Source of the DNA: CBDCVA01 sp965222935 [NCBI: Candidatus Latescibacterota bacterium]
GTDB lineage: Bacteria; Latescibacterota; CBDCVA01
Direction of reading: 5' to 3'
NCBI GenBank assembly: GCA_965222935.1
Contig: CBDCVA010000002.1
Location: 1,612,001-1,676,000, forward strand
Length of the DNA: 64,000 bases
Shown: positions 25,373 to 33,653 of the stretch, piece by piece
Layout of the letters: the number at the start of each line of letters is the position of its first letter
Numbering within the stretch: position 1 is the stretch's first letter
Notes under the pieces: model-generated
What the model was told of the DNA's origin: nothing
What the model saw: only the letters and a program-made list of their open reading frames with translations
Database searches by the model: none
Made by a program: the position numbers and the translations under genes

Positions 25373-28195
25373 CTAGACGAGCCGCTGCGGCTCGGGTTGG
25401 AGCGCGTCGCTCAGGCGGAGTTCGGCGATGCGGGCGTCGTACCACCCGGGGTCCTGTTCGCGCAGGCGGGCGTGTCGGCCTTCGTGGCAGGTCAGGACGA
25501 TGACCTGTTGGCTCGAAGCCAGGGTCTCGGCCAGGTGACGCATCCCCCGGGTGAACCGTACGTCGTCGCTGGAGACCAGAGGATCGTCCAGGATCAGTGG
25601 CAGTGCCTCGTCGCCTCCGGAGAGCTCCTCGGCGATGGCGAGGCGGGCTGCCAGGTAAAGCTGGTCGCGCGCACCGGTATTGAGCTGCTGATCCACCTGC
25701 CTTTGATCGAGGCGGCGCCCCCCCGCATCTTGCGCCGTAAGGTTCAGGCCCTCGTCGAAGCGGAGTTCCGTTAAGGCCGGGCAGAGCGACCCGATCAGCT
25801 TACCGGCGCGGTCATTGAGCTTCTTGGCCCACGCGCGGTGGCTGTGCTCGGCGACGTCCTCGAGGACCTCGCGCGCCCGTTCGATGGCCGCCTGAAAGTG
25901 GTGGGCCTGATCCAGTTTGTGCTGCGCCCTCGCCTTGGCCTCCTTAACCTCTTCCCGACCTCGCAGCGGACCGGCAAGTAGCGCTTGTAGCTGACTCTCG
26001 ACCTGTCGGACCTTCTTTCTCGCCTCCTCTACCGCTCGATGAGCACGGCGCCCCTCCTCACGGTAGTGTTCGGCGGTCCGGTCGGCGCGGAGATTGGCCA
26101 GGACGGGGTCGGCGGCCTGCTGCTTCTTTAACGAGTCCGTCAGGCGTTGCTTGCGATCCTCTAGAGCCTTGCGGTCCAACTTCAGAAGGCGCCGCTCGAG
26201 CTCCGGGATCGTTTCGCGCGTGAGTTGTCGCCAGGTGTCGTATTCTCCCTTCGCTTCCAGGAACCGGCCGCGGAGTTCGGCGGGCGAACCGGAGGCGTCG
26301 AGGCCAGCCTGCTTGCAGAGGTGCCGGAGCCGTTCTTGGGCTTCATCGCGCTTGCGCCTTTCGTCTTTCAACTGCCCCAAAGCCTTCTCTTCCGCGTCTT
26401 TGCGGCTCCGCCATGTTGGCTTCAGGATCAACCAGTCCTGCAGGTCACGGGCGAGCTTGTCCAAAAGCTCCAGCGTGACGTTCGTGGCCCCTGCCTCCCG
26501 CCCGGCCTCGCGGAGAAGATCAGCCGCTTCCTGACGTGCGTTCGCGGCGTCCGGCTCGGCTTTGACCACCTGGCCGTCCAATTCGCTCAGCTTCCTGGCG
26601 CGCCCATCCCACTGACCCAGCTTGCCGAACCCGTCTGAGGCGTCCTCGATACTTTCGTACCCAACCTCGTCTGCAACGGCCTGAGCCCGTTTTTCCAGGG
26701 TCTTGTGTGCGTCGATCAGCCGACGGCGCTGTGGGGATACCCAGTACCATCCGGCGGCGGCGAGGATCAGGATGCTGCCCAATGCGGCCACCGGAGGGTG
26801 GGTGGCCCAAAGCCCAGCCAAAACGAGTAGGATGCCGGCGATACCGGCTCCAAGCGCCGGCTTCTTGCGCTTGGCATCGACCTCGGAGAGCTCGCTTTGG
26901 AGACGGCGCCACTCCCGATTATAGCCGCCGGGGCCGCCGCCGAGGATGTCTCTCTCCGTCTGGGAGAGCGGACGGAAACGCTCTCGGAGGCGGTTGTATG
27001 CCTCGCGCTCGAAGTCGCCGCGTTCGAGCTCCCAGTCCTCGCGCTGCGCGCGCGCTTGGCCTAGGGTGCTATGCGCTGCCTCCAGGTTCTGTCGTGCCAG
27101 GGCCAGCGTGGTCGAATAGCCCTCGGGTAGCGAATCCAGAGGCCGCAGGCGCCGGAAATCCGGGGTGGCTTCCAGGGCCGTGCGATTGGCCTCGGCCTGT
27201 ACCCGCCGTCCTTCGGCCTCTTTCTGCGCGGTGACGGCGTCGTTGCAGCGGGTGAACTGGCTTTGTACCTCGTCGGCAAGATCGGCGGGGTAATCGCGCC
27301 TGTGGGAGAGGCGTTCCCGTTCGATGCGCGCCTGTTGAAGGTTGCGCGCCAGGTCCTCGCGTTCGCGTACCGCCGTTTCGCATGAGACGAGCTCGGCCTT
27401 GGCCGCGAGGTGATCCCAACGCAGGATATGAGCCTGGTGCTCCGCCACCTCCCGCCGCGCAGCTTCTAGCGCGTCGTTGCCTTCCTGGGCCTGGTTCCAA
27501 TCGAGGTCCATCGCCGCCAGGCGCCGGTCGTATTCCTCGATGTCCGCGTCTCGTCTCTTTAGCTCGGTGTCAAGGGCGAGGAAGCCTTGCCTGCCCTTGT
27601 CCGTGGGATAGTGCTGCAGCGCCTGGTTCAGGAGTTCGGTGGCTCGCTGGGCGTCGCTCTCGCCGCCGCCCGTGTCGATCAACCGCTGGATCAGCCCGCT
27701 GCGCGGCACATCCCCGCTCTGGCCCCAGGCGAGCTCGGCCTGACGCACGAAGAGCGTGGCCAGAAATTCATCGCGGCTCAACCCGCCCACTAGCCGTCGG
27801 TGGAGCTCCGCCTCACCGCCGATCTGCCGGAGGCCATGCGTCAGGTCCCGACCCGTGTCGGCGTCCCGGACGGTGAAGGTGTCGCGGTGGAAATCCCGCT
27901 CGATGTGAATCGTGCCTTTTTGGGTGCGAACGGTCAGGGTGAGGCCGAAGGGCTCCCCGCCCGAAGGCCGGCAGACGTCCACTTCTCTGAGTCGCCCCGA
28001 CTCCGATGGACCGCCCCTGGTCGTGCTCCGCTGTCTCCGGGGGAACCCGTAGATCCCGTGCAGGATGGCCTTCGCCAGCGTCGTCTTGCCGGCGTCGTTG
28101 CGGTCCACCACGAGCGATAGCCGGTCGGCGGGAAAATCGAGGACGACGCCGTGCAGGCAGCCGAAGCCCGCGATCTCGATCCGCTCAATCCGCAT
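25373..28195 (-). CDS. YhaN-like SMC/Rad50-type ATPase (SbcC family)
   Basis: 940 aa. The N-terminal half of an ABC ATPase head (IERIEIAGFGCLHG, then NDAGKTTLAKAIL, Q-loop VRQAEL) is joined to long coiled coils around a double transmembrane hairpin (about residues 445-490). The C-terminal half has LNTGARDQLYLAARLA (signature helix) and LPLILDDPLVSSDD (Walker B). Partner of the upstream YhaO/SbcD-type phosphoesterase; such pairs process DNA ends, here apparently at the membrane. The first Gly of the Walker A (GxxxxGKT) is Asp. The start overlaps the upstream gene by 11 bp. Confidence 0.85.
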   Translation of the reverse strand: MRIERIEIAGFGCLHGVVLDFPADRLSLVVDRNDAGKTTLAKAILHGIYGFPRRQRSTTRGGPSESGRLREVDVCRPSGGEPFGLTLTVRTQKGTIHIERDFHRDTFTVRDADTGRDLTHGLRQIGGEAELHRRLVGGLSRDEFLATLFVRQAELAWGQSGDVPRSGLIQRLIDTGGGESDAQRATELLNQALQHYPTDKGRQGFLALDTELKRRDADIEEYDRRLAAMDLDWNQAQEGNDALEAARREVAEHQAHILRWDHLAAKAELVSCETAVREREDLARNLQQARIERERLSHRRDYPADLADEVQSQFTRCNDAVTAQKEAEGRRVQAEANRTALEATPDFRRLRPLDSLPEGYSTTLALARQNLEAAHSTLGQARAQREDWELERGDFEREAYNRLRERFRPLSQTERDILGGGPGGYNREWRRLQSELSEVDAKRKKPALGAGIAGILLVLAGLWATHPPVAALGSILILAAAGWYWVSPQRRRLIDAHKTLEKRAQAVADEVGYESIEDASDGFGKLGQWDGRARKLSELDGQVVKAEPDAANARQEAADLLREAGREAGATNVTLELLDKLARDLQDWLILKPTWRSRKDAEEKALGQLKDERRKRDEAQERLRHLCKQAGLDASGSPAELRGRFLEAKGEYDTWRQLTRETIPELERRLLKLDRKALEDRKQRLTDSLKKQQAADPVLANLRADRTAEHYREEGRRAHRAVEEARKKVRQVESQLQALLAGPLRGREEVKEAKARAQHKLDQAHHFQAAIERAREVLEDVAEHSHRAWAKKLNDRAGKLIGSLCPALTELRFDEGLNLTAQDAGGRRLDQRQVDQQLNTGARDQLYLAARLAIAEELSGGDEALPLILDDPLVSSDDVRFTRGMRHLAETLASSQQVIVLTCHEGRHARLREQDPGWYDARIAELRLSDALQPEPQRLV

Positions 28196-29396
28196 GGCGC
28201 GGCTGCACGTCCCGGCCCTCGAGGGCGTCCAGGCCGTACGTCAGTGTGTCCTGAAGGATGCGCTTCTCCTCCTCGTCATGCGCCTCGTGGATGCGTTGTC
28301 TCATCTCGCGGACGAACTGGCCTCGGGTGGTCTGTTCCTGCGTTAGGGCGTCGAGGTCACGGTCGCGCTCCACATCCCGAAAATCGCAGTGGACGTGAAA
28401 GTAGCTATCGTTCAGAAAGTCGGGCGGGACGGCGGGGCGGCTCTCGGGCGGCCATCGTCCGCTCGCCCCGACGTAGACTAGGTCGCCGGCGCGGGCACCC
28501 TGCGCGCGGGCCTCCTGCTCCACCCGCGTCATCAGCGAGGGGGCGTCCCCGGTTCCCGTCACATCCACCTCGATCCTGCGCACCGCGCGCGCATCGGCCT
28601 CGCGGCGTTCCACGGAAATCCGGCCCTCTTCGTCGCCTCGGACCACCAGAAAGGATCGTTCCCCAAGCTCGCTCTTGTTGAGGCTGCGGCCAAACGGCAT
28701 ACCGGCGTACGCGCCGAGCAGCCGTCCCGACCCATCACGAATCTCCTGGAGACCATGCTGGTGGCCGATCGCCGCGTAGGCCGCACCGGCGCGCGATAGC
28801 TCCTCCAGGGAAAAGGGCCCCCACGGGACCTCGACTTCGGGGATGTAGGCTCCACCCTCATAAGTCCCGTGGAAGCAGAGGAGGCGCCAGTCGGCGTCTT
28901 CCGTCACCGGCGTCGCCGCTAGGGGGCGCGCATCGCTCGCGGCGCCTTGCACCATGGCGCGTGTTAAGACGACGACATCGGGCCGGTCGGGTAACCGGAA
29001 AGGGGTGAATTCCGGTGCATCCGCGATCCGGACGTTATCGGGCCACGGCCCCGCGCCGAGGGCGCGTCGGCTCGTCTCGCTGTAGGGGCCGCGGGCGTCA
29101 AAGGGGTCGTGATTGCCGGGGGCCATGATGATGGGGATGGGCCTCAGCACCTCGAACGCCTCGGCGAGGGTGTCCAGGGTTTCGCGGTCGGGACCCTCCA
29201 GCGTGTTGAAGAGATCGCCGGGGACGAGGACGCAATCGGCCTTCTCCTCGATGGCGGCTTGGGCGGCGCGCTGAAAGACGGCCAGGTGCTCCCGCCGACG
29301 CTGTTGGCGCTTGTCACCGGGAAGCTCGAAGTCGGCGGAAGTCGGCGCGGCGCCGAAATGGAGGTCGGAAATCTGAACGAGAGTCAACGGTTTCAT
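28185..29396 (-). CDS. YhaO/SbcD-like metallophosphoesterase (DNA repair exonuclease)
   Basis: 403 aa. Metal-binding motifs in order: ISDLHFG (D-x-H), VPGDLFN (GD), MAPGNHDPFD (GNHD), CFHGTYEG and IGHQHGLQ (GHxH). The family pairs with SbcC/YhaN ATPases as an Mre11-Rad50-like nuclease. ATG 29396 is chosen because the family begins MKPLTLVQISDLHFG. The longer in-frame extension is translated repeat DNA. The ribosome site GGGAGGGGAG lies inside a copy of the palindromic repeat. Confidence 0.88.
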   Translation of the reverse strand: MKPLTLVQISDLHFGAAPTSADFELPGDKRQQRRREHLAVFQRAAQAAIEEKADCVLVPGDLFNTLEGPDRETLDTLAEAFEVLRPIPIIMAPGNHDPFDARGPYSETSRRALGAGPWPDNVRIADAPEFTPFRLPDRPDVVVLTRAMVQGAASDARPLAATPVTEDADWRLLCFHGTYEGGAYIPEVEVPWGPFSLEELSRAGAAYAAIGHQHGLQEIRDGSGRLLGAYAGMPFGRSLNKSELGERSFLVVRGDEEGRISVERREADARAVRRIEVDVTGTGDAPSLMTRVEQEARAQGARAGDLVYVGASGRWPPESRPAVPPDFLNDSYFHVHCDFRDVERDRDLDALTQEQTTRGQFVREMRQRIHEAHDEEEKRILQDTLTYGLDALEGRDVQPRHAD

Positions 29397-29403
29397 GGAT
29401 TTT

Positions 29404-29442
29404 CTCCCCTCCCTGCTTGCGGGGAGGGGCTGGGAGTGGGGT
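29404..29442 (+). repeat. G/C-rich palindromic repeat, copy 1
   Basis: CTCCCCTCCCTGCTTG then CGGGGAGGGGCTGGGAGTGG: a palindrome of C4TC3/G3AG4 arms with a G-rich tail. It abuts the yhaO-like start codon and supplies its ribosome-binding site on the minus strand. Confidence 0.8.
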
Positions 29443-29474
29443 CTCACTGCCGTACCATCTATGGATAGAACGTT

Positions 29475-30641
29475 CTAAAACCCGAACCCCTCGAAGTTCG
29501 CCCGCCAGTGGATCACGCCCTCGCCGCGCTCGGTCACGGTCGTCGTGCTGTCCACGGGCGTCTCGGTGTTGATGACCAGGCGCAGGCTGTTCCGGCCCGG
29601 CTGGACGTTCCGGCGCGAGATCTGGGCGACGTAGGAGGGCATGTACCAATCTTCGGCGATGGCCTCTAAGACCTGAACGGCGGTGAAGACGGGCACGCGC
29701 TGCTCGTTCAGGTGGGCCTCGATGCCTTGCGAATCGAAATGGGGGCTCAGGTCGGTGATGCGGATCGTGCGCTCCCCCACCTTGTGGAGCCGGGTGGTTT
29801 TGATCGGGTTCATCAGCGATTTGGACAGCGCCATCGGCCGGAAGTACGCGAAAAGCTGGTCGCCGCCCGCATTGTTGTTCCAGATGTTCAGTTCGTAGAC
29901 CTGAATGCGGCCCACCCGCGCGTCGAGTTCGGTGTCGCGGTCCAGGATGACATTCCAGGCCCAGAACTGGAGACTCTTTTGGCCGGTCTGCCGCTCGTCG
30001 TCGATCCACACCTTGTTGTAGGTGCGCTCCGGCAGCGTGATGGCGTAACGGCCTTCGGCGTCGGTGAGGGTGCCTGCGGTCTCTTCGTGGGCGTCGGCGC
30101 TGATCAGCACCTGTCGGTCCGCTAACGGTTCACCCTCGAAGTCGGTGACGCGCCCGTACAGCCGGTGCTGACGCACTTCGAGGCTCCGCGCCAGCGTCCT
30201 GTCGCCGTGTTCGACGCTGATCCCGACCCGTCTGGCCGCCTCCAGCGACTTCGGGAGCATGAAGGAGACCCGGAAATCCCGCTCCCGGCGGATGACCACG
30301 GTGGGATCGCGTCGGGAGAGCAGGCCGCCGACCTGCTTTTCCGCATTGAAGAGAGGGCCCCCGACCGCATCGAGGACGCGAACCGAGACGACCGCGCCGA
30401 ACTGGGGATCGAGCGAACCGTAGACGTCGAGATGGGGCGCGTAGCTGTGGCTGTAAGTCTTGCCATCGGCCCCCATCCCCGCGATTTTCAAGCGTTCGAT
30501 GTTGTAGAGGTCGGCGCGAATGGGGACGGTGTTCGTCTCAGCGCGGGCGGGACCGGCCAACACTGCTACCGCTAACGGCGCGAGCCACCACGCAGCCCGC
30601 AGCCGGACCCTCCGAGAGCGACCGTCCATCAGCCCCATCAT
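29475..30641 (-). CDS. Secreted protein with carboxypeptidase regulatory-like domain
   Basis: 388 aa. It has a twin-basic signal peptide ending GPARA. Residues about 158-205 (HRLYGRVTDFEGEPLADRQV ... TDAEGRYAITLPE) form a transthyretin-like CarboxypepD_reg module. A C-terminal beta-rich half follows, with a conserved-looking NNNAGGDQLFAYFRPMALSK. Probably an envelope or surface protein; no enzyme motif seen. The gene is separated from yhaO only by repeat copy 1. Confidence 0.65.
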   Translation of the reverse strand: MMGLMDGRSRRVRLRAAWWLAPLAVAVLAGPARAETNTVPIRADLYNIERLKIAGMGADGKTYSHSYAPHLDVYGSLDPQFGAVVSVRVLDAVGGPLFNAEKQVGGLLSRRDPTVVIRRERDFRVSFMLPKSLEAARRVGISVEHGDRTLARSLEVRQHRLYGRVTDFEGEPLADRQVLISADAHEETAGTLTDAEGRYAITLPERTYNKVWIDDERQTGQKSLQFWAWNVILDRDTELDARVGRIQVYELNIWNNNAGGDQLFAYFRPMALSKSLMNPIKTTRLHKVGERTIRITDLSPHFDSQGIEAHLNEQRVPVFTAVQVLEAIAEDWYMPSYVAQISRRNVQPGRNSLRLVINTETPVDSTTTVTERGEGVIHWRANFEGFGF

Positions 30642-30726
30642 GTCGTCCGAGCGGAAGATACGCGCGGGCGGAGGAACCTGTCAAACGGGGACCGTCGAAC
30701 GCGCGCCCATAGACATCACAGCCTCA

Positions 30727-30840
30727 CTCCCCTCCCCGCACACGGGAGGGCCCCCCGCACATTCTTTTTGTCCTTGCCCTTCTCCCCTCCCTGCATGTGC
30801 CAGCGGAGCTTCCGCCGGGGAGGGGTCGGGGGTGGGGTCT
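30727..30840 (+). repeat. Palindromic repeat, copies 2a and 2b (one with an 18-bp unit)
   Basis: A degenerate copy (CTCCCCTCCCCGCACACGG...) is followed by CATTCTTTTTGTCCTTGCCC and a full copy that carries one TGCCAGCGGAGCTTCCGC unit before the GGGGAGGGGTCGGGGGTGGG tail. It lies just 3' of the first HsdR-N-like gene. The same composite recurs at 32,957-33,080. Confidence 0.8.
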
Positions 30841-30849
30841 CAGTGGGGC

Positions 30850-31824
30850 TCACACGCTCTCGACCCCATAATCCGACGGCTCTTCTCCACAATGGTCTAT
30901 CAGGAACAGTGCCATCTTGCGCACATCATATGCACCCGCATGGGTTTCAAGTTGCAAGCCATGCCCAAGGTCATAAGGCACTTCGAAGGGAGTGCCGGAA
31001 GCATGAACGGCCTCGGTGTGAACGATATAGTTTTTTGTGGCCTTCGGGAGCTGTACAGGGCAGTCCCGAGAGCTAAGCTTGCCGGTGTTGACGAGATAAC
31101 GCGCAATTTCGACCAGCAAGTCTTTCCAGAAATGCAGGCTTATTTGCTGACCGCCCGGTAGAAACAGCCGTTTGGGCGACGTTGTGCCTTTCTTGGCCTT
31201 TAATTTTTCCAGAGGAACGCCGCTATCGGGCCAGTTGCGAACTGTCGTGTCGGCCTCGGAAAGAATAACTGGTTCGTCTCCCCTCCCTGCTTGCGGGGAG
31301 GGGCTGGGGGTGGGGTTCACACGCTCTCTGGTCGAGGAAGGCTTCACCTCATCACGAAGAAGGGGTTGCCAGAGCAAACCCAGAGCTCTGAAGGCCGCCT
31401 CGGAGGATGGCCCCGAGATGTCGAAGCCACCGACCCGTTTCTCCTCTATGGGTACTGGTTGGAAGACATCGTAAAGAGCCCACTCGCGCCCGTTGGTGAC
31501 GACGAAGTAGAGCGTGCCCGTCTCCACACAATATTGGATGCTTTGTCCCACCCCTTCGGAAAGGGCTTTGTCGAGGGATTTCGCCTCGACGAAAACGAAC
31601 GGCTTTCCGTCCGTTTTGAGAAGGGCGTAGTCCGCCCGTCCGGCGCCGATCTTGTACTCGGGCCGCACCTGGGAGGGGTCTGATATATCCCAGCCGAGGG
31701 CAGCCAGGAGCGGGTCGATCAGGGCGTATCGGGTCATCGCCTCGCTCTTGCTGAGGTCGGCCTTATGGGCTTCCATCCGCTCTCGCAATTGATCGATCTT
31801 CGCTATCAACTCATCGAGTGCCAT
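30850..31824 (-). CDS. HsdR N-terminal-like PD-(D/E)xK nuclease domain protein, copy A
   Basis: 324 aa. Residues about 30-125 carry the type I restriction R-subunit N-domain pattern: ALIDPLLAALGWD, VRPEYKIGAGRADYAL and FVFVEAKSL, i.e. Asp plus E-x-K catalytic residues. No helicase domain follows. The C-terminal half (KRLFLPGGQQ ... YGVESV) is shared only with the tandem copy B. The hinge between halves contains NPTPSPSPQAGRGDE, which is translated palindromic repeat (31,278-31,316) absent from copy B. AAGGAGCGGTGTT precedes the ATG. Confidence 0.75.
   Translation of the reverse strand: MALDELIAKIDQLRERMEAHKADLSKSEAMTRYALIDPLLAALGWDISDPSQVRPEYKIGAGRADYALLKTDGKPFVFVEAKSLDKALSEGVGQSIQYCVETGTLYFVVTNGREWALYDVFQPVPIEEKRVGGFDISGPSSEAAFRALGLLWQPLLRDEVKPSSTRERVNPTPSPSPQAGRGDEPVILSEADTTVRNWPDSGVPLEKLKAKKGTTSPKRLFLPGGQQISLHFWKDLLVEIARYLVNTGKLSSRDCPVQLPKATKNYIVHTEAVHASGTPFEVPYDLGHGLQLETHAGAYDVRKMALFLIDHCGEEPSDYGVESV
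31278..31316 (+). repeat. Palindromic repeat, copy 3, in frame inside HsdR-N copy A
   Basis: CTCCCCTCCCTGCTTG, CGGGGAGGGGCTGGGGGTGG. It is read in the minus-strand gene as the linker NPTPSPSPQAGRGDE without breaking the frame. Confidence 0.85.
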
Positions 31825-31848
31825 AACACCGCTCCTTCCGCGTGAATC

Positions 31849-31875
31849 TCTCCCCTCCCTGCATGCGGGGTGGGG
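31849..31875 (+). repeat. Palindromic repeat, copy 4, shortened, between the tandem nuclease genes
   Basis: CTCTCCCCTCCCTGCATG then CGGGGTGGGGTC: the two arms with the spacer lost. It stands in the same place relative to copy B's 3' end (GCTCTCGACCCCATA) as copy 2b does to copy A's, marking the duplication unit. Confidence 0.7.
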
Positions 31876-32832
31876 TCATACGCTCTCGACCCCATAGCGC
31901 GACGGGTCTTCTCCACAATGGTCTATCAGGGTCAGTGCATAATTGTGCGCTTCCCACGCTACAACTGAGGCTTCAAGGTGTATGTCATGACCAAGGTCAT
32001 AAGGCCCTTGGAAGTGAGCGCCGGAAGCATGAACAGGCTGATTGTGAACGACATATCTTCCGGAGCCCTCCCAACGGCTTATGGGGCAGCCCCGAGAGCT
32101 AAGTTTGCCGGTGTTGACAAGATAAAGCGCAATTTCGACCAGCAGGTCTTTCCAGTAACGTAGGTTTCTTTGCTGACCGTCCGGGAGAAACAGCCGTTTG
32201 GGAGGCGGTGTTTTTATCTTGGCCTCGAATTCGTCCAGAGGAACGCAGCTACCAGGCCGTGTGGGCGACGGTGCGTCTGTCTTAACAGAAGGAACGCCGC
32301 TACCGGGCTGTTCGGGCTGTGGCGTAATCACATCTGGCAGAGAAGGACCCGCCTCATCAAGAGGGGGCTTCCAGAGCAAACCCAAAGCTCTGAAGTCTGC
32401 CACAGAGAGAGGTCCCGAGATGTCGAAATCACCAACCCGTTTCTCCTCGATGACTCCCTCTCGGGAGACATCGTAAAGATCCCACTCGCGCCCGTTTGTG
32501 ACTGCGAAGTAGCGCGTGCCCTCCTGCACACAGTAGGTGATACCTTGCCACAAAACGTCGTGATCGGAAAGGTCTTTGCCGAGGGATTTCGCCTCGACGA
32601 AAACAGCCGGCGTTCCGTCCGCTTTGAGAAGGGCGTAGTCCGCCCATCTTTTGCCTGTCTTGTACTCGGGCCGCACCTCGGAGGGGTCTGAGGTATCCCA
32701 GCCGAGGGCTGATAGAAGCGGGTCGATCAGGGCGTATCGGGTCATCATCTCGTTCTGGCGGAGGGCAGGAGCATGGGCATCCATCCGCTCTCGCAATTGA
32801 TCGATCACCGCTATCAACGCATCGAGTGCCAT
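31876..32832 (-). CDS. HsdR N-terminal-like PD-(D/E)xK nuclease domain protein, copy B
   Basis: 318 aa from ATG 32832 (GGGAGGAGTGGTGTT upstream, matching copy A's leader). Same domain plan as copy A: ALIDPLLSALGWD, VRPEYKTGKRWADYAL, AVFVEAKSL, then a Pro-rich hinge and the KRLFLPDGQQ ... YGVESV C-terminal half. The two proteins differ at many positions, so the tandem duplication is old. Stand-alone HsdR-N proteins are unexplained nuclease-like factors; a defence or phage-related role is an inference from context. Confidence 0.75.
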   Translation of the reverse strand: MALDALIAVIDQLRERMDAHAPALRQNEMMTRYALIDPLLSALGWDTSDPSEVRPEYKTGKRWADYALLKADGTPAVFVEAKSLGKDLSDHDVLWQGITYCVQEGTRYFAVTNGREWDLYDVSREGVIEEKRVGDFDISGPLSVADFRALGLLWKPPLDEAGPSLPDVITPQPEQPGSGVPSVKTDAPSPTRPGSCVPLDEFEAKIKTPPPKRLFLPDGQQRNLRYWKDLLVEIALYLVNTGKLSSRGCPISRWEGSGRYVVHNQPVHASGAHFQGPYDLGHDIHLEASVVAWEAHNYALTLIDHCGEDPSRYGVESV

Positions 32833-33165
32833 AACACCACTCCTCCCAGCCGGGGGTAAAGCCTCCAAGGTAGGCCATGTCCGTTCCTGTGTCCAGCCCT
32901 GCGGATCGGTCACTTCGCCCGGCAAACCGCAATAAAACAGCACTCGCGGTCTTGCTCCTCTCCCCACTACACGGGCAGGCCCCCCGCACGCTCTTTTTGT
33001 TCTTGCCCCCCTCCCTGCATGTGCCAGCGGAGCTTCCGCTGCCAGCGGAGCTTCCGCCGGGGAGGGGCCGGGGGTGGGGTTCTCTTAGTGTCACCCATCC
33101 AGCACTGACTTCCGCCCCCAAATTGACGATCTTCCCACCCGCGCTGAACAAAGGAGCAGCTACCG
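32833..33165. other. Gene-free gap before the phage structural operon
   Basis: It contains the leader of the HsdR-N copy B gene, repeat copies at 32,957-33,080, and a short leader with AAAGGAGC before the first phage gene. No integrase, att-like or repressor sequence is seen. Confidence 0.6.
32957..33080 (+). repeat. Palindromic repeat, copies 5a and 5b (two 18-bp units)
   Basis: A degenerate copy, then CGCTCTTTTTGTTCTTGCCC, then a full copy with two tandem TGCCAGCGGAGCTTCCGC units and the GGGGAGGGGCCGGGGGTGGG tail. Same composite as 30,727-30,840. Confidence 0.85.
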
Positions 33166-33567
33166 ATGACGGAAACGAACTGGACGCCCATTCAAGAGCA
33201 CCTCGCCCGTGCCCTCGCCGACGGGCTGACCCAGGCCCAGGCCGCCGAAGCCGCGGGTTGCTCGCAGAAGTATGCGGGTGACCAGGTGCGCCACCAGGTC
33301 GCCTTTCAAGCGTACGTGGACGCGCTCACGATTGAGCGGGTAGGGGCCGCGCGTGCGGAAGCGCTGCGCATCGCCCGGCGCAAGCTCCGGGAGGTGGCGG
33401 ACGAGCCGTCGAAGAAGGACATCCTCGACTGGGTCAAGCTCGTCTGGACGCTGGCTGCCGGCGCCGAAGATGACCGGGAGATGAATGAAAGGCTCGAGGA
33501 ATGGGAGGCTGCGGTCAATCTCCCCTCCCCGCCTGCGGAGAGGGCCCCCGACCGAGGAACCTATTGA
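33166..33567 (+). CDS. Phage terminase small subunit-like helix-turn-helix protein
   Basis: 133 aa. Residues 8-45 (LARALADGLTQAQAAEAAGC ...) form a helix-turn-helix as in phBC6A51-type or small-terminase N-termini, followed by an oligomerisation-like helix (ARAEALRIARRKLREVADEP) and an acidic tail. The last residues, LPSPPAERAPDRGTY, are encoded by a degenerate palindromic repeat. Position directly before the large terminase supports the DNA-recognition role. Confidence 0.6.
   Translation: MTETNWTPIQEHLARALADGLTQAQAAEAAGCSQKYAGDQVRHQVAFQAYVDALTIERVGAARAEALRIARRKLREVADEPSKKDILDWVKLVWTLAAGAEDDREMNERLEEWEAAVNLPSPPAERAPDRGTY
33518..33556 (+). repeat. Palindromic repeat, copy 6a, forming the 3' end of the small-terminase gene
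   Basis: CTCCCCTCCCCGCCTG then CGGAGAGGGCCCCCGACCG, a degenerate copy translated as the C-terminus of the upstream protein. Confidence 0.65.
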
Positions 33568-33579
33568 TGAGATCTGTTC

Positions 33580-33649
33580 TCTCCCCTCCCTGCTTGCGGG
33601 GAGGGGCCGGGGGTGGGGTTTCCTCTGGAGGGGCCGGGGGTGGGGTTAC
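33580..33649 (+). repeat. Palindromic repeat, copy 6b, with duplicated G-rich tail
   Basis: CTCCCCTCCCTGCTTG ... followed by GGAGGGGCCGGGGGTGGGGT twice, 23 bases apart. It ends five bases before the large-terminase ATG and occupies its whole leader. Confidence 0.85.
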
Positions 33650-33653
33650 GAAC

